From the NCBI GenBank assembly GCA_026018925.1, contig JAKSZU010000029.1, forward strand, positions 8,183,006 to 8,247,005: 64,000 nucleotides of DNA. Direction: 5' to 3'. Under the pieces are notes generated by a model that was not told where the DNA came from, did not search any database, and worked only from the letters and a program-made list of their open reading frames with translations. Origin of the DNA: Tupaia tana. Its lineage: Eukaryota; Chordata; Mammalia; Scandentia; Tupaiidae. The translations under genes were made by a program, and so were the position numbers. The stretch's first letter is position 1, and each line of letters opens with the position of its first letter. Positions 34,451 to 46,499 of this stretch are shown in pieces.

Positions 34451-34784
34451 CAGGGAGAACTAGACAAAGGTTCATCAGGAGAATTGATCCTCTGTGTGAA
34501 AGCAAATTAACAGAGCAGGCTTTTAGAAAAAGACAAGCTGGGGCTGCCTTGTATTAGTGACATTGTGGGACTGCTCTCTTCTGGGAGTACCAGGCCTCTC
34601 CCAACTATGTGGAGTGCTACCTGCTTGCTCTTGTGGAGCCTGGACTTCAGAGAGCCTGTTCAGGTAAGGACACTGTCATCTGAGCCTGAGCCTGTCACCT
34701 CACAGTCCAGACATGCCTTCACCCAGAAAGACAGGTTGCCCAGAGCAATCATGGTCTCCTTGTCTACACACTCCATATTTTTTT
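34451..34784. other. Unidentified sequence, continuation of the GC-richer block
   Basis: It is the right side of the sequence split by the solo LTR. No recognised gene. Confidence 0.35.
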
Positions 34785-34955
34785 TTAAGAATAATTATTT
34801 ATTTAATTTTATTTATCATCATCATCATTATTATTTTAATTCACTGGGGAGCAACAGGGAGAGCATGAAAAAGTGAGAAAGCAAACCTCCAGGTTCATGA
34901 CTGGAACCATGGGAGAGTTCCACACCTCAATCACCATATCACCTGTTGACTGCTA
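34785..34955 (-). mobile_element. SINE-B
   Basis: TTATTTATCATCATCATC-type tail, AAAAGTGAGAAAGCAAACCT, ATGACTGGAACCATGG and a decayed head ATCACCTGTTGACTGCT, reverse orientation. Confidence 0.7.
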
Positions 34956-35450
34956 CACATCCCATCTTAATCACCACCCCACAGCAACTACCATGGGGAT
35001 TAAACCTGTCCCCTACACTGTTGTGCAACTAGCCATGTCTCTGGGACTTCCCAAGACCACTTTGTGCACATGGTAACCACAGTACAACAGGTGAACACCA
35101 GCTACTAATAAGAACTATACCACAGAACAGAACTTGTATGGCCTCATTTCCTCTGTGACCCATAGCCTGATGAACAGTGCAGCAGTTGGTCTTTCATACT
35201 TGGGCAACTCAGGTGTCAAAGGTGGTGTCCTTGCCCACAAAGCACCAGGACCCACCTAGTCAAAGCAGCTGGAACCTAAGCAGATCAAGATGAAAGACTA
35301 GGAGAGTGTCATTCTCTCACTGAGCATGGACCCACTGTCAGCCACTAGGAGGGGAAGGGATCCCAAACTAGCTCCAGGAGAGCTTTGTTCACATCAGACT
35401 CAGACTTTTGGGGGTTGAATAAAGATGTCTCTGCCCACCTCATTGGTGTT
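34956..35450 (+). pseudogene. Possible processed pseudogene, parent unknown
   Basis: A discontinuous frame reads NLYGLISSVTHSLMNSAAVG then LSYLGNSGVKGGVLAHKAP before a stop. The segment ends in a 3' UTR-like part with TTGAATAAAGATGTC near 35415. It may belong with 33130-34784. No identity is assigned. Confidence 0.3.
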
Positions 35451-35559
35451 TAAGCATATCTTCTCTTTTCAGGAAAAAGTTACTTAAAAGTGGTTCTTTA
35501 AGTCACTTTTAAACAAAAACCACACCCAACAAACCTGGTTCCCAGGAAGATGGTTCACA

Positions 35560-35720
35560 GGGTTTATAGCTTTCTTAGCAACAAATGAAAAGTAAAAGTA
35601 TATAAATAAAAGTAGATAGTACAATATTCCCTTCACTGCTATCGATGGATGCCCCTGTATAAAGTCCTCCAAGGAATTGCTTTGAACTGTTTTCCAGCAT
35701 GGCACAGCAGGAGCTCCCAG
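35560..35720 (+). repeat. Dispersed repeat X, copy 1
   Basis: About 160 bp from TATAGCTTTCTTAGCAAC through TTCCCTTCACTGCTAT, GATGGATGCCCCTG and AAAGTCCTCCAAGGAATTGC to TTTTCCAGCATGGCA. It recurs in the same orientation at 36510-36675. Family unknown. Confidence 0.6.
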
Positions 35721-36295
35721 TTTGCTTTCAGGCTCAGTTTTGAATTAAAATATAAACTCCCTGCTTCAGGGACTAATGTCTCCAGGTGTGGATAGTGTGA
35801 TCCACACCAGTTGCAGACAGATCTCCCAGAACTAGGTTCATGGAGGGACCCACAAGGGACATACCACTGCCCAAAAAGGACATAATTTTTAATTGGCTTT
35901 GAAATTTAAAGAAAGTTTTAGATACAGAATCAAAAAAAGCTAGTTTTCTAGAAAACATAAGCTAATTCCTACACAGAAATCTATGAGCATGCTTTATCAC
36001 ACTGACAGAACATCAGTACTATCCTCTATCTTTTTTTTAATGTGTGGTTGTATTGACACTTTTAATTTCTATCTTCCATATTCATGTTTTTAACATTTCA
36101 GAAGATCTAGTAAAGTGTAACTAACTAGCACATGATCAATGTAGCATGGAAAGAACACAGAAGAATATTCCAAATGTACTTGGCTATCTTGATGATTATC
36201 CTTCCAGCATTTTATATTTTCCCACCTTTCTAACTGGTCTCCATAAAAAGAAAAGTGATCATAAAGCACTAAGCAAATAATTAATTTAAATGGTC

Positions 36296-36414
36296 TTTAA
36301 AATTTTTTCTGGAGGGTGCATGAGAGAGAGAAAAAGAGAGGAACCCTCCTCCGAGGATGATCATACTACAATCCCTTCTCTATTTCTCCTTTTGGGAATT
36401 GGGCACATATGTAT

Positions 36415-36465
<51 letters not shown>

Positions 36466-36480
36466 GTGTTTTCCAAACTG
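36296..36480 (-). mobile_element. SINE-A fragment with (CA)n
   Basis: Tail-side part (TTTTCTGGAGGGTGCATGAG, TACAATCCCTTCTC) with a long CA run at about 36417-36463. The tRNA-like head is missing after CAAACTGCCAGGTA. Confidence 0.75.
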
Positions 36481-36509
36481 CCAGGTACTTCAGAGAAATG
36501 TAATCATGG

Positions 36510-36675
36510 TTCACAGGGTGCATAGCTTTCTTAGCAACCAATGAAAAGTGAAATCATGGAAATAAAAGTAGTACTGTATTCCCTTCACTGCTATTGGATG
36601 GATGCCCCTGCATAAAGTCCTCCAAGGAATTGCTTTGAGCTGCTTTCCAGCAAGGCATAGCCAGTGTGTTTCCCT
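36510..36675 (+). repeat. Dispersed repeat X, copy 2
   Basis: It shares the landmarks of copy 1 (GCATAGCTTTCTTAGCAACC, ATTCCCTTCACTGCTATT, AAAGTCCTCCAAGGAATTGC) at moderate divergence, 950 bp away. A SINE-A fragment lies just upstream. Confidence 0.6.
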
Positions 36676-37208
36676 ATAGTGGGGAGGGCAGCGCTAACAC
36701 TCACACACTCCCTTGAAGGGTGGACACTTCAGGACTATGCTAAGGTGTTCAGTATTTGCAGTAGGTTTATCATGTTCTTCATGTGCCCTCAGTGAGCAGG
36801 AAACAGTTTAGGAGAAATAAAAGTGAATAAAATTGATGAGGCACTTACCCATATATCACCCATATTGTCTGTCCTGGAAGACAATGCCAAAGTAATAATT
36901 TAAAAAGCTGAGAGAGCCACAGGTGGATTCAACTGGGCCAGTTAGACTACTTGAAAAGAAATGTTGTTTATTTACTGCTCAGAACTTAACTAGTGAAATG
37001 ATGGAATGAGTGAATGATAGTAAGGTGGACTTCAGAGAGAGTTTCAAGTGCCAAACTAAGCATTCCAATCCCCCGACACAGAGCATGAAGTGACAGTCAT
37101 CAGTTGTGAAGGTCAGGGATTTGCTAAAACAGCACAAAGGGGATAACTCACACTTGATTCACTGCTTTCTATAACAATTTATTTATTTATTTTAAAAAAT
37201 TATTTCTT
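36676..37208. other. Unassigned sequence
   Basis: No supported feature. Confidence 0.4.
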
Positions 37209-37469
37209 GGAAACCAGCAGTTAGTGTAATGGCTATGTCGCTGGACTCCCACGTAGTTGACCGTGGTTCGTGTTCCAGACCTGGTGGCTTAAAACTCATG
37301 CTGGGCGAGTGTGAGTGTGTGCCCAACATCCCAAGAGGAGAATGGAGGAGAAGGGATTGCTGCGCAACCATCCCCCCGGGGGGTGATTTCTCACTTTCTG
37401 TCTCTATGTCTCTCTCTGTCTGGTGAGCGCACGCGCCCTATAGCAAAAACCTCTCCAAAAAAAAAAAAA
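37209..37469 (+). mobile_element. SINE-A, young
   Basis: GAAACCAGCAGTTAGTGTAA head, GACTCCCACGTAGTTGACCG, ACGCGCCCTATAGCAAAAAC end and poly-A. Confidence 0.9.
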
Positions 37470-37474
37470 GTATT

Positions 37475-37632
37475 TCTTTACTTAATTCCATTTGCTATTA
37501 TTAGTTTTTAACTTGACCAGACAAAGAGAGAGAAAGGGTAAGTGAGAAAGCAAGTCACCAGGTCTAGGACTCAAACCATGGTTGACCATGTGGGAATCCT
37601 GAGCCTTTAACCACCACACCACCTGCCAGCCC
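37475..37632 (-). mobile_element. SINE-B
   Basis: AGTGAGAAAGCAAGTCACCA, GGACTCAAACCATGGTTGAC and CACCACCTGCCAGCCC in reverse orientation. Confidence 0.85.
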
Positions 37633-37721
37633 TCCTATAGCAATTTATTAATAGCAAAATAGCAAGTAGCTGTCATATGTTTTACTTATTGTAGTATTTT
37701 CCTAAAAGGCCACTGCAGTCT

Positions 37722-37871
37722 CTGAAGAGAGACATGAGAGAAAAAGTGAGTAATCACTCCCCAGGGGAGATGGCTATGCAGCAATCCCTTCTCTTCCACT
37801 CTCCTCTCAGGATCTAATTTTAACTGTACAGTTAGCCATATGGGATCCCATGCCTTAACCACTTGCTTCCC
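37722..37871 (-). mobile_element. SINE-A fragment
   Basis: AGAGACATGAGAGAAAAAGT, CAGCAATCCCTTCTCTTCC and GGATCCCATGCCTTAACCAC. The tail and part of the middle are missing. Confidence 0.7.
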
Positions 37872-37879
37872 CGGTTTGT

Positions 37880-38045
37880 TTGTTTATTTATACATTTTTG
37901 CTGTAGGATGTGTGCATTAACTGCATAGAAAGATAGACAGGGAGAGAGAAGGAAAATGAGAAATAATTTCCCAGAGCAAATGGCTACACTGCAATCCCTT
38001 CTCAATTCTTTCAGGATTTGGGACACACACGCACATGCACGCGGC
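37880..38045 (-). mobile_element. SINE-A fragment, tail half
   Basis: TTTTTGCTGTAGGATGTGTG to GACACACACGCACATGCACG. The head is absent. Confidence 0.72.
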
Positions 38046-38269
38046 CAATATATATTGGTAGCTCTTCAATATACATCTAAGTAAAGAAGACAGCATTAGG
38101 AAATCCAGTCAAGTCATGTGATTCAGGACAAACAATTCAGCCAAGCCACAAGACATAAAGGTCTAGGCCTAGACAGCGATTCAGAGATTCTCCTGCACTG
38201 ATACGTGGAGCTGCTGTGAATAATGCTCACCTGAACAGAAGTGACTTTATAGGAAGATCATGAATGTAT
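38046..38269. other. Unassigned sequence
   Basis: Flank of the NPM1 pseudogene. Nothing recognised. Confidence 0.4.
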
Positions 38270-39488
38270 GGAGAAGACAACAAATATTTTTTTGATTCAT
38301 TCAAATGTTTATTGAGCAGCTATGGCAATACAAAGTTGATTAAAACATGGTCAAAATGTGAGGCAGATGTACAAGTAATAGAAAGCAAAGTGTAAGGTTC
38401 ACTGAATCACAGCAGTCAAAAGAAAGTGCTTTGGGAGAGAGATTGCTTCCAGCCTGGGAGGAGGTGTGGGTAGTAAATCAGGAAAGGGGATTGAGATTAA
38501 AATAGAAGTCTTCAGTCTGGATTGTTGATGATACTCAGTATGGACAATATTTTTCTCCTTTTCCTCTCTCCCTATCTTTGGGCTTAATTTATCAGTAGTG
38601 CCCAGGACCATTCAGTGCACTTTTTCTATACTTGCTTGCATTTTTGCTTTAATGTCTTCTACAGAACTAGGTCCTTTTGGTGTTTTAGGTGTTTTTTCCT
38701 GTTTCTTGAATGATTCTTGACCTTTTGATCTTGGTGTTGATGGTTTTGAGTCTTTTTCGTTCTGGTTTGATTTTTGAGCATTTTTGCCAGGAGTATCTCA
38801 TATAAATTTCTTCACTGGAGCTTTTTCTTCTGTTTCCTTATCTTCAAAATCATCATCATCATTATGATCATCTTCATCGTCATCATCTTCATCAGCAGCA
38901 AGTTTTACTTTTTCTGTGGAACCTTGCTACCACCTCCAGGGGCAGATAGCTTTCCAGATATACTTAAGAGTTTCACATCCTCTTCTTCTTCTTCTTCTGA
39001 CTCTGCATCTTCCTCCACAGCTACTAAATGCTGTCTAATAATATGCACAGGCCCTGAATCACACTTCAACCTTAAGACCACAGGTGGTGTTATTTCAAAT
39101 CTCCCAAGGGAAACTGTTGGCTGTACAGACATTTTCAGTGTTGCCAGTGTTACTTTAATTGGACTGCCTTCATAATTCTTTCCCTCTGCTTCAACAATGT
39201 GCAATTCACCCTTTGCACCATCCCCTAAACTGACCATTCTTAAAGATAACTGGTGTTCATTTTCATCGTTATCCACTTTAAAGTGATCATCTTTGTTGGT
39301 CTTTAGTTCACAACCGAAATGATAGTTCTGGGACCTCAGGGGGCTCATGTCCACGTCCATTGAATCTTCCATGGGGTGGTGGCAGGTACTTGGGTGGGCG
39401 AGAAGGCGTATGGAGATAAACAACTACAGCTCCCAAAAACAGCTGCGCAGGATGGAATCACTCCAGCGGAGAAGACAACAAATATTTT
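38270..39488 (-). pseudogene. NPM1: NPM1 processed pseudogene, short-C-terminus transcript form
   Basis: A full-length retrocopy of nucleophosmin, the nucleolar histone and ribosome chaperone. The start codon is at 39372 ([12 protein letters not shown]). The oligomerisation core ([39 protein letters not shown]), an acidic tract and [17 protein letters not shown] are clear. A one-base loss near 38905 shifts frame and a stop lies in KKFI-stop-DTPGKN. The end reads [10 protein letters not shown] then stop (38612-38614). It does not continue into the usual C-terminal nucleic-acid-binding domain, so the parent was the alternative-last-exon isoform (B23.2-like). The 3' UTR has AATAAA near 38310, and a perfect 21-bp TSD flanks the copy (38270-38290 and 39468-39488). 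Confidence 0.94.
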
Positions 39489-39651
39489 GATGGATGTGAA
39501 TGAGGAGTGCACACATTCACCATTTTTATACATTTTAAAAATTATATATAGAAAATTAGAGAATATAGATCTATAAAATATATACATACAAATTATATAT
39601 ATATATATAATTATAAAATACAAAGCAGTTTTTGGATTTTTAAAGAGAACA
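39489..39651. other. A/T-rich spacer
   Basis: It contains a TATATATATATA run near 39595-39612. It forms the left flank of L1 number 2. Confidence 0.5.
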
Positions 39652-39654
39652 ACT

Positions 39655-39965
39655 TTTCTGAATCTCCACGCATCCCCACCGTTTCTCCTCCTTGGACCCC
39701 AGGTTGGTTGTCTGGGACTTTAAGGCAAACTCCCACACCACCCTACCCGCAATCCAAATCGAGCCGGCCAGCAGTTCCGGGCCCCAGACGGATTCAGGCT
39801 GCAGAACCTTTCTGAATCTCCACGCATCCCCACCGTTTCTCCTCCTTGGACCCCAGGTTGGTTGTCTGGGACTTTAAGGCGAACTCCCACCCCACCCCAC
39901 CCACAATCCGGATTGAGCCGGCCAGCAGTTCTGGGCCCCAGACAGACTCAGGCTGCAGGCCCGAC
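39655..39965 (+). repeat. L1 5' UTR monomer array, type B (~152 bp, 2 copies)
   Basis: CTGAATCTCCACGCATCCCC recurs at about 39658 and 39810. The units share CACCGTTTCTCCTCCTTGGA, GTTGGTTGTCTGGGACTTTA, GAGCCGGCCAGCAGTTC and GATTCAGGCTGCAG. Their sequence is unlike types A and C. Confidence 0.85.
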
Positions 39966-40280
39966 CAACCTGGTCCTGTCACTCATCTTCTGACCCTTTC
40001 CCACTAGCCTTTAGACACTATGAATTGTGGTGATTTGAATAGTGCGTGGCGGATTGCCTTTTTTCATTCTGTTTTTCTTTGCTCTTGGGGTGTTGCTTAT
40101 TCAGTCAATTGAAGGCTCACCTCTCCTTAGAGACAGTGAGGACTTTAGACCTTCCAGGGTAGTGGCAACAGTTAATGGTAATTGTGAGCAACAGGTAGGC
40201 CAACCATAAGGGAAATCATCAATTTTCTAAGCCTGTACAACTTTTAACAATCAGTTAGGAAGAAACATATAGATTACCTG

Positions 40281-41241
40281 ATGACTAGGAATAATCGCAG
40301 AGGCTCAAGAAATATGAGCAACCAAGAAAAGGCCTCTCCCCCAAGGGAAATCATCAAGCCTACACCACCCACAGTCAATACAATGGATGTCGTGGACATG
40401 TCTGATAAGGAATTCAGATTATTTGTAGTGACCAAACTAACTGAGATGGAAAAGAGACAAGGAGCTCCAGGAGACGAGGAAGTCCTTCAATGACTTGAAA
40501 GAAGAAATGGATACCTTAAACAAGAACCAGATGGAACTTTTAGGACTGAAGAATGTGATACAGGAAATCAAAACCTCCCTTGAAAGTATTAAAAATAGGT
40601 TAGACCAGGCAGAAGATCGAATCTCTAATGTAGAAGACAAAACATCTGACCTAGAAAAAAGTATCAAGAAGATTGAGAAAACAACCATGAAAAATGAGGA
40701 TAATATATGAGGAATACTGGATACTATCAAGCGCCCCAACATTCGGATAATTGGTATTCCAGAAGAGGAAGAAAATAATAAGGGCCTAGATAATTTATTC
40801 CACGAGATCCTGGAAGAAAACTTTCCAAATCTAGAAAGGCATTCAAGTATCCAGACCCAGGATATACATAGGACCCCGGGTAGAATCAACCCAAGAAGAT
40901 CTCCAAGGCACATTATAGCCAGACTGGCAAAAACAACAGATAAAGACAAGATACTAAAGTTGGCAAGAGGGAAACGCCAGGTTACTTACAAAGGTCACCC
41001 CATCAGGCTAACATTGGATCTCTCAGCCGAAACAATGCAGGAAAGGAAAGAATGGGGAAGCATAGTCAAAGTGTTGAGTGAAAAACAATTTCAACCAAGA
41101 ATACTATACCCGGCAAAATTATCTTTCATATGGGAAAAAAAGATAAAAACATTCTCGAATAAACAAAATTTGAAGGAATTTACCAACTCCAGACCAGCTC
41201 TTCAAGAGGTTCTGAAGGGAGTATTATACCAGGAAAGCTAA
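40281..41241 (+). pseudogene. L1 ORF1 of element 2, broken
   Basis: Begins MTRNNRRGSRNMSNQEKAS. A coiled coil follows (QEIKTSLESIKNRLDQAEDR, ISNVEDKTSDLEKSIKKIE), then the RNA-recognition and C-terminal domains (NIRIIGIPEEEENN, HRTPGRINPRRSPRHIIARL, TYKGHPIRLTLDLS, RILYPAKLSF), ending LYQES at 41241. A frameshift lies near 40490, a stop at about 40708 (NI-stop-GIL), and another shift before 40960. The protein would otherwise be of normal L1 ORF1 length. ORF2 begins 44 bases later. Confidence 0.85.
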
Positions 41242-41284
41242 AAAATCAGAGACAGTTATACGATCACAAAAAGCAATCAAGAAA

Positions 41285-44200
41285 ATGGCTCACTTAATGA
41301 TAGGATCTGGTATGGAAATATCGATAATTACATTGAATGTCAATGGAGTAAATCCTCCTGTTAAGAGACATAGACTGGCTGAATGGATAAGAAAACAGAA
41401 ACCCTCTATCTGTTGCCTATAAGAAAGTCACCTTATGGATAAAGACATATATAGACTAACAGTCAAGGGCTGGAAAAAGATACTCCATGCAAATGGAAAT
41501 CAAAAAAAGGCTGGAGTAGCGATATGGATCTCAGACAAAATAGATTTCAAGACAAAGACTGTAAGAAGAGACAAAGAAGGGCATTATATAATAGTAAATG
41601 GGGTAATCCAGCAAAAAGACATAACCCTTATAAATATCTACACACCCAACTCAGGTGCACCTAAATATGTGAAGGAAAGACTGCTGGAGCTAAAAGGAGA
41701 GATAGGGAGAAATACTATAATTGTTGAAGATCTCAACACCCCATTATCTCCTATAGACAGATCTTCTAGACAGAAAATAAATAGAGAGATACAGGACTTA
41801 AATGATACTATAAATGGAGTGGGCTTGACAGATATCTATAGAACTTTCCACCCTACATCCACAACATATACATTTTTCTCACCCCGACATGGAACCTTTT
41901 CAAAGATAGATCATATATTAGGACACAAATCAAGCCTTTATAGATTCAAAGGCATAGAAACTGTACCAAGCATCTTCTCTGACCATGATGGAATTAAACT
42001 CAAGATTAATTTCAAGACACAACCCCGAAGATACACGAACACATGGAGACTGAACAACCTACTTCTGAATGACTTCTTCACTACTGAAGAAATTAAGGCT
42101 GAAATAAAAAAATTTATGGAAACTAATGATAATGAGTACACAAGTGTCCAGAATCTATGGGACACAGCAAAAGCAGTCATAAGAGGGAAATACATAGCAA
42201 TTAGTGCGCATAAGAAAAGGATAGAAAGATGGCAAGTAGATAACTTATCATCATGCCTCAGAGAATTGGAAAAACAACAACAAACAAACCCCCAAAATGC
42301 CAGGCAAAAGGAAATAATAAAGGTTCGAGCAGAAATAAATGAAATAGAAAATAAACGAACCATACAGAAAATAAATGAAAGCAAAAGCTGGTTCTTTGAA
42401 AAGATTAACAAGATCGACACACCATTGGCTAGACTGATTAAGAAGAAGAAAGAAAGAAACCAGATTAATCAAATATGTGATGAAACAGGCAATATTACCA
42501 CAGACATAGCAGAAATACAAAATATCTTTAGAGGATACTATGAGCAACTTTACGCCAACAAACAAGATAACCTGGAGGAGATGGACAAATTCCTGGATGC
42601 ATACAATCTACCAAGATTGGATCAGGAAGACATAGAGAACCTGAATAGACCCATAACAAGCCAGGAGATTGAATCAGTAATAAATAATCTCCCAACAAAG
42701 AAAAACCCAGGCCCAGATGGCTTCACTTGTGAATTCTACAAAACTTTTAAGGAAGAGTTAACCCCTATCCTACTAAAATTATTTCTAAAGATTCAAAAGG
42801 AAGGAAACCTTCCAAATTCATTTTATGAAGCCTCCATCATTCTCATCCCCAAAACAGATAAAGATATGACAAAAAAGGAAAATTACAGACCAATATCATT
42901 GATGAATATAGACGCGAAAATTCTCAACAAGATACTCGCAAATCGTATCCAACAACATATAACAAAGATCATTCATCACAATCAGGTAGGCTTTATACTA
43001 GGGATGCAAGGGTGGTTTAATATACGCAAGACCATAAATGTAATACACCACATTAACAGAAAGAAAGATAAAAACCATATGATCATCTCAATTGATGCGG
43101 AGAAAGCATTTGATAAAATACAACATTCTTTTATGATTAAGACTCTCAGTAAGATTGGTATAGAAGGGTCATTTCTGAACACAATAAAAGCAATCTATGA
43201 AAAACCTACAGCTAACATTATACTGAATGGGGAAAAGCTGAAAGCTTTTCCTCTGAAAACAGGTACTAGGCAAGGCTGCCCACTTTCTCTACTGCTCTTT
43301 AATATAGTACTGGAAGTCTTAGCTATTGCAATCACAGAAGAGAATAATATTAAAGGCATTCAAATAGGCAAAGAAGAATTGAAAATATCTTTATTTGCAG
43401 ATGACATGATGGTATACTTAGAAGACCCAAAGGTATCCATGAAAAAACTGCGTGAAGTAATAAGTGAATACAGTAAGGTGGCAGGATACAAAATCAATAT
43501 CCAAAAATCTATAGCATTTCTATTTATGAACAACAAGTTGAACGAAGCAGAGCTGAAGAAAGGAATCCCTTTCACCGTAGCCACAAGGTGTATAAGATAC
43601 CTAGGGATAAACCTAACTAAGAAAGTCAAAGACCTTTATAAAGAAAACTACAAAAATCTTAAAAGAGACATTAAAAGTGACATAAAAATGTGGAAGGACA
43701 TCCCATGCTCCTGGATTGGAAGAATTAACATAATCAAAATGGCAATTCTACCCAAATTAATCTACATGTTTAATGCAATTCCAATCAAAATACCAGAGGT
43801 ATTCTTCAGAGATCTAGAAAAGGCAATCATAGAATTTGTCTGGAACCATAAAAGACCTCATATTGCAAAAGCAATCCTGCGCAAGAAGAATGGAGTAGGA
43901 GGCATATCACTCCCTGATCCCAAGATATACTATAAAGCTGTGGTCATCAAAACAGCATGGTTTTGGCATAAAAACAGATAAGAGGACCAATGGAAGAGAA
44001 TAGAGACCCCAGAAATAACTCCCAAAGATACAGCCAACTGATCTTTGACAAAGGATATCAGTCAATCCATTGGGAAAAGGAAAACATCTTTAGTAAATGG
44101 CACTGGAAAAACTGGGTATCCACCTGCAGAAAGATGAAACTGAACCCCCATCTTTCACCATTAACAACAGTCAACTCAAAATGGATCAAAGATCTGAACC

Positions 44201-45240
44201 TAAAACCTCAAACAATAAAACTACTGGTGGAAAATGCTGGGGAAACTCTGGGGGACATTGGAGTAGGCAAAGACTTCTTAAATAAGACTCCCAAAGCACA
44301 GGCAATAATCCCTAAAATAGACAAGTGGGACTATATTAGACTAAGAAGTTTCTGCACAGCAAAGGACACAGTAACAAGTGTGAACCGACAACCCTCAGAA
44401 TGGGAAAATAGTTTTGTTAAATATGCCTCAGACAAGGGACTGATAACCAGAATACATAGGGAACTCAAGTGCCTTATGCGAAAAAAAATGATGAACCCAA
44501 TTAAAAGATGGGAAAATGAGCTGAACAAAAGTCTCTCTAAGGAAGACATACGAACAGCCAAAAAGCATATGAGGAAATGCTCAACATCCCTCATCATAAG
44601 GGAGATGCAGATAAAAACTACAATGAGATACCACCTAACCCCTGTCAGAATGGCAAAGATTAAGAATATAAAAAGTGATAAGTGTTGGCGGGGATGTGGT
44701 GAAAAGGGAACCCTCCTACACTGTTGGTGGGAATGTAAACTAGTTCAACCACTGTGGAGAACAATATGGAGGTTCCTCAAAGATCTACAAATAGAACTAC
44801 CATTTGATCCAGCAATCCCACTTCTGGGTATTTACCCAAAAGATAGGAGAACGCTCAGTCAGAAGAGTGCCTGCACATCAATGTTTATTGCAGCATTATT
44901 CACAATTGCCAAGACATGGAACCAACCTAAATGTCCACAAACTGATGAATGGATTGGAAAAGTGTGGTATATATACTCTATGGAATACTACTCAGCCATA
45001 AAAAATAACAAGACCCTGGAATTTGATAGAAAGTGGTCAGATACGGAGGATATATTGCTGAGTGAAGTAAGCCAGGCTATGAAAGTAAGATATTGTATGT
45101 ATCCACTCAATATATATCGACTATCAGCACTCTATAATAGAGAGCAAAAAATTGGAGGACATAAAAGCATACTTAACGAGAATAGAACAGTGTGGAATGG
45201 GGGAAGTGAAGAGAAGAGAATAGAGAAAGATAACAAGTGA
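41285..45240 (+). pseudogene. L1 ORF2 of element 2, nearly intact
   Basis: Starts MAHLMIGSGMEISIITLNVN. Endonuclease motifs ([25 protein letters not shown]) are followed by the reverse transcriptase with [32 protein letters not shown] and the catalytic FADD at 43394-43405, then a C-terminal cysteine region ([19 protein letters not shown]). Visible lesions are one stop at 41420-41422 (CL-stop-ES, glutamine expected), one stop at 43979-43981 and a one-base frameshift just after it. The endonuclease motif VEDLN has E where G is usual. The longest open frame is 848 codons. Confidence 0.92.
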
Positions 45241-45611
45241 ACAATAGAGAGGCAGGACATTAGTGAGAAACAGATATGGCTTATTAACTGCTGATGTTGA
45301 CATGTATAGTATTCTCAACTGGATTTTTCTGAGAAGTATTTCATGATGGGCAAAGTATTTGTACAAGCAAAATGAGAAATAGCAATCGACTGTTTTAAAA
45401 AATAATTAGAATAATAATAATAATGATTGGGGAAAACATAGAAAAGATATTGAATGTTAAAGTGGGGAGATTAATGTCTCTGTACTGACTGACATGCGTG
45501 GCATTCCCTTTTGAAAAATCAATGTAATACACTGTAAAGTTATATGTAATTCAATGTAATATAAAGAAGATAAGATGATGATTAAAAAAATGTTAATAAA
45601 AAAAGAGAACA

Positions 45612-45877
45612 TGGAACAATTGGACAAAGGCAGTTAACATGTATGTCACCTGAGGTATTTCACATTTTCTGTGATGAGAATGTAGTATCATACTCTCATG
45701 GCACTATTAGAATGAATGGTACTCAATTGTGACTCCCCATGCTTATACTACCCTTTTTAGCCCTTCAAGAATTGGATGTACCTCATATGTCATCTCATTT
45801 CTATGTAGGTCCAGAAACCATGATTGAAGCATTTCTTATTTTCCCTATGCTCTGGAACCTTAAAATAGCATCTGGCA
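45612..45877. other. Unassigned sequence
   Basis: Right flank of L1 number 2. Nothing recognised. Confidence 0.4.
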
Positions 45878-46038
45878 GGGCCAGCAGTGGCATGGTATGT
45901 AAGGCGTTGGATTCTCACATAGCTGGTCATGGCTGAAATCTCAGAACTGTGGCTTGCTTTCTTACTCCCCCATCCCTATCTATCTGGTGAGTGCACAGGC
46001 CTTGTTGCAAATTACCCACATAATAATAATAAATAAAA
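45878..46038 (+). mobile_element. SINE-B
   Basis: GGGCCAGCAGTGGCATGGTA head, GGCTTGCTTTCTTACTCCCC and an ATAATAATAATAAATAA tail. Confidence 0.82.
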
Positions 46039-46499
46039 TTAAATAACAAATTATTAAAGAGAAATAAATAGCATCTGACTTGTCAGTTTCTTAACCATTT
46101 GGCAAATTTCAGGTACCTTTTATTTGCTTTTCTATAGCTTTATACAGTGCTACATTAACTCTGAAAAAAAGTATATTTAAGTATGTTTTTGTTGACAATA
46201 AAACATTAAATTCACATCTTTTAGTCAATTATTGATTACACCTGTGTTCTTACCAATTTACAAATACATTTTTCTCTGCAGTTAACTGGTCTTCATAATT
46301 ATTTTCCATTTGGAAATTTTCAGCTTTTAAAAGAATATTACTTAAAACTACGCTTTGAGATTTTTTAAAAAAATAGTTATTTTTTGTTTTTTATTTAGTT
46401 AGGCTTATGTATGTCTTTATTATTTCTTCATTCTCTGTAGAATTACTCTAGTTTTAGTATCTTAAAACTCAATCTTAATTTAAATATTCAAATGTTCTG
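46039..46499. other. Unassigned A/T-rich sequence
   Basis: Nothing recognised. Confidence 0.4.

Larger units (their letters stand above)
39652..45601 (+). mobile_element. L1 number 2, full-length insertion, best preserved
   Basis: It has two type B monomers, a leader, ORF1, ORF2, a 3' UTR and a short A-rich end. The likely TSD is AAAGAGAACA at 39642-39651 and 45602-45611, so this copy is complete at both ends. Its leader is unrelated to those of L1 numbers 1 and 3. ORF2 has few lesions, so it is younger or better preserved than the others. Confidence 0.92.

Noticed and set aside
38774..39175. 133-codon + strand ORF with serine run
   Set aside because: Antisense of the NPM1 acidic tract; the serines are the reverse reading of glutamate codons.
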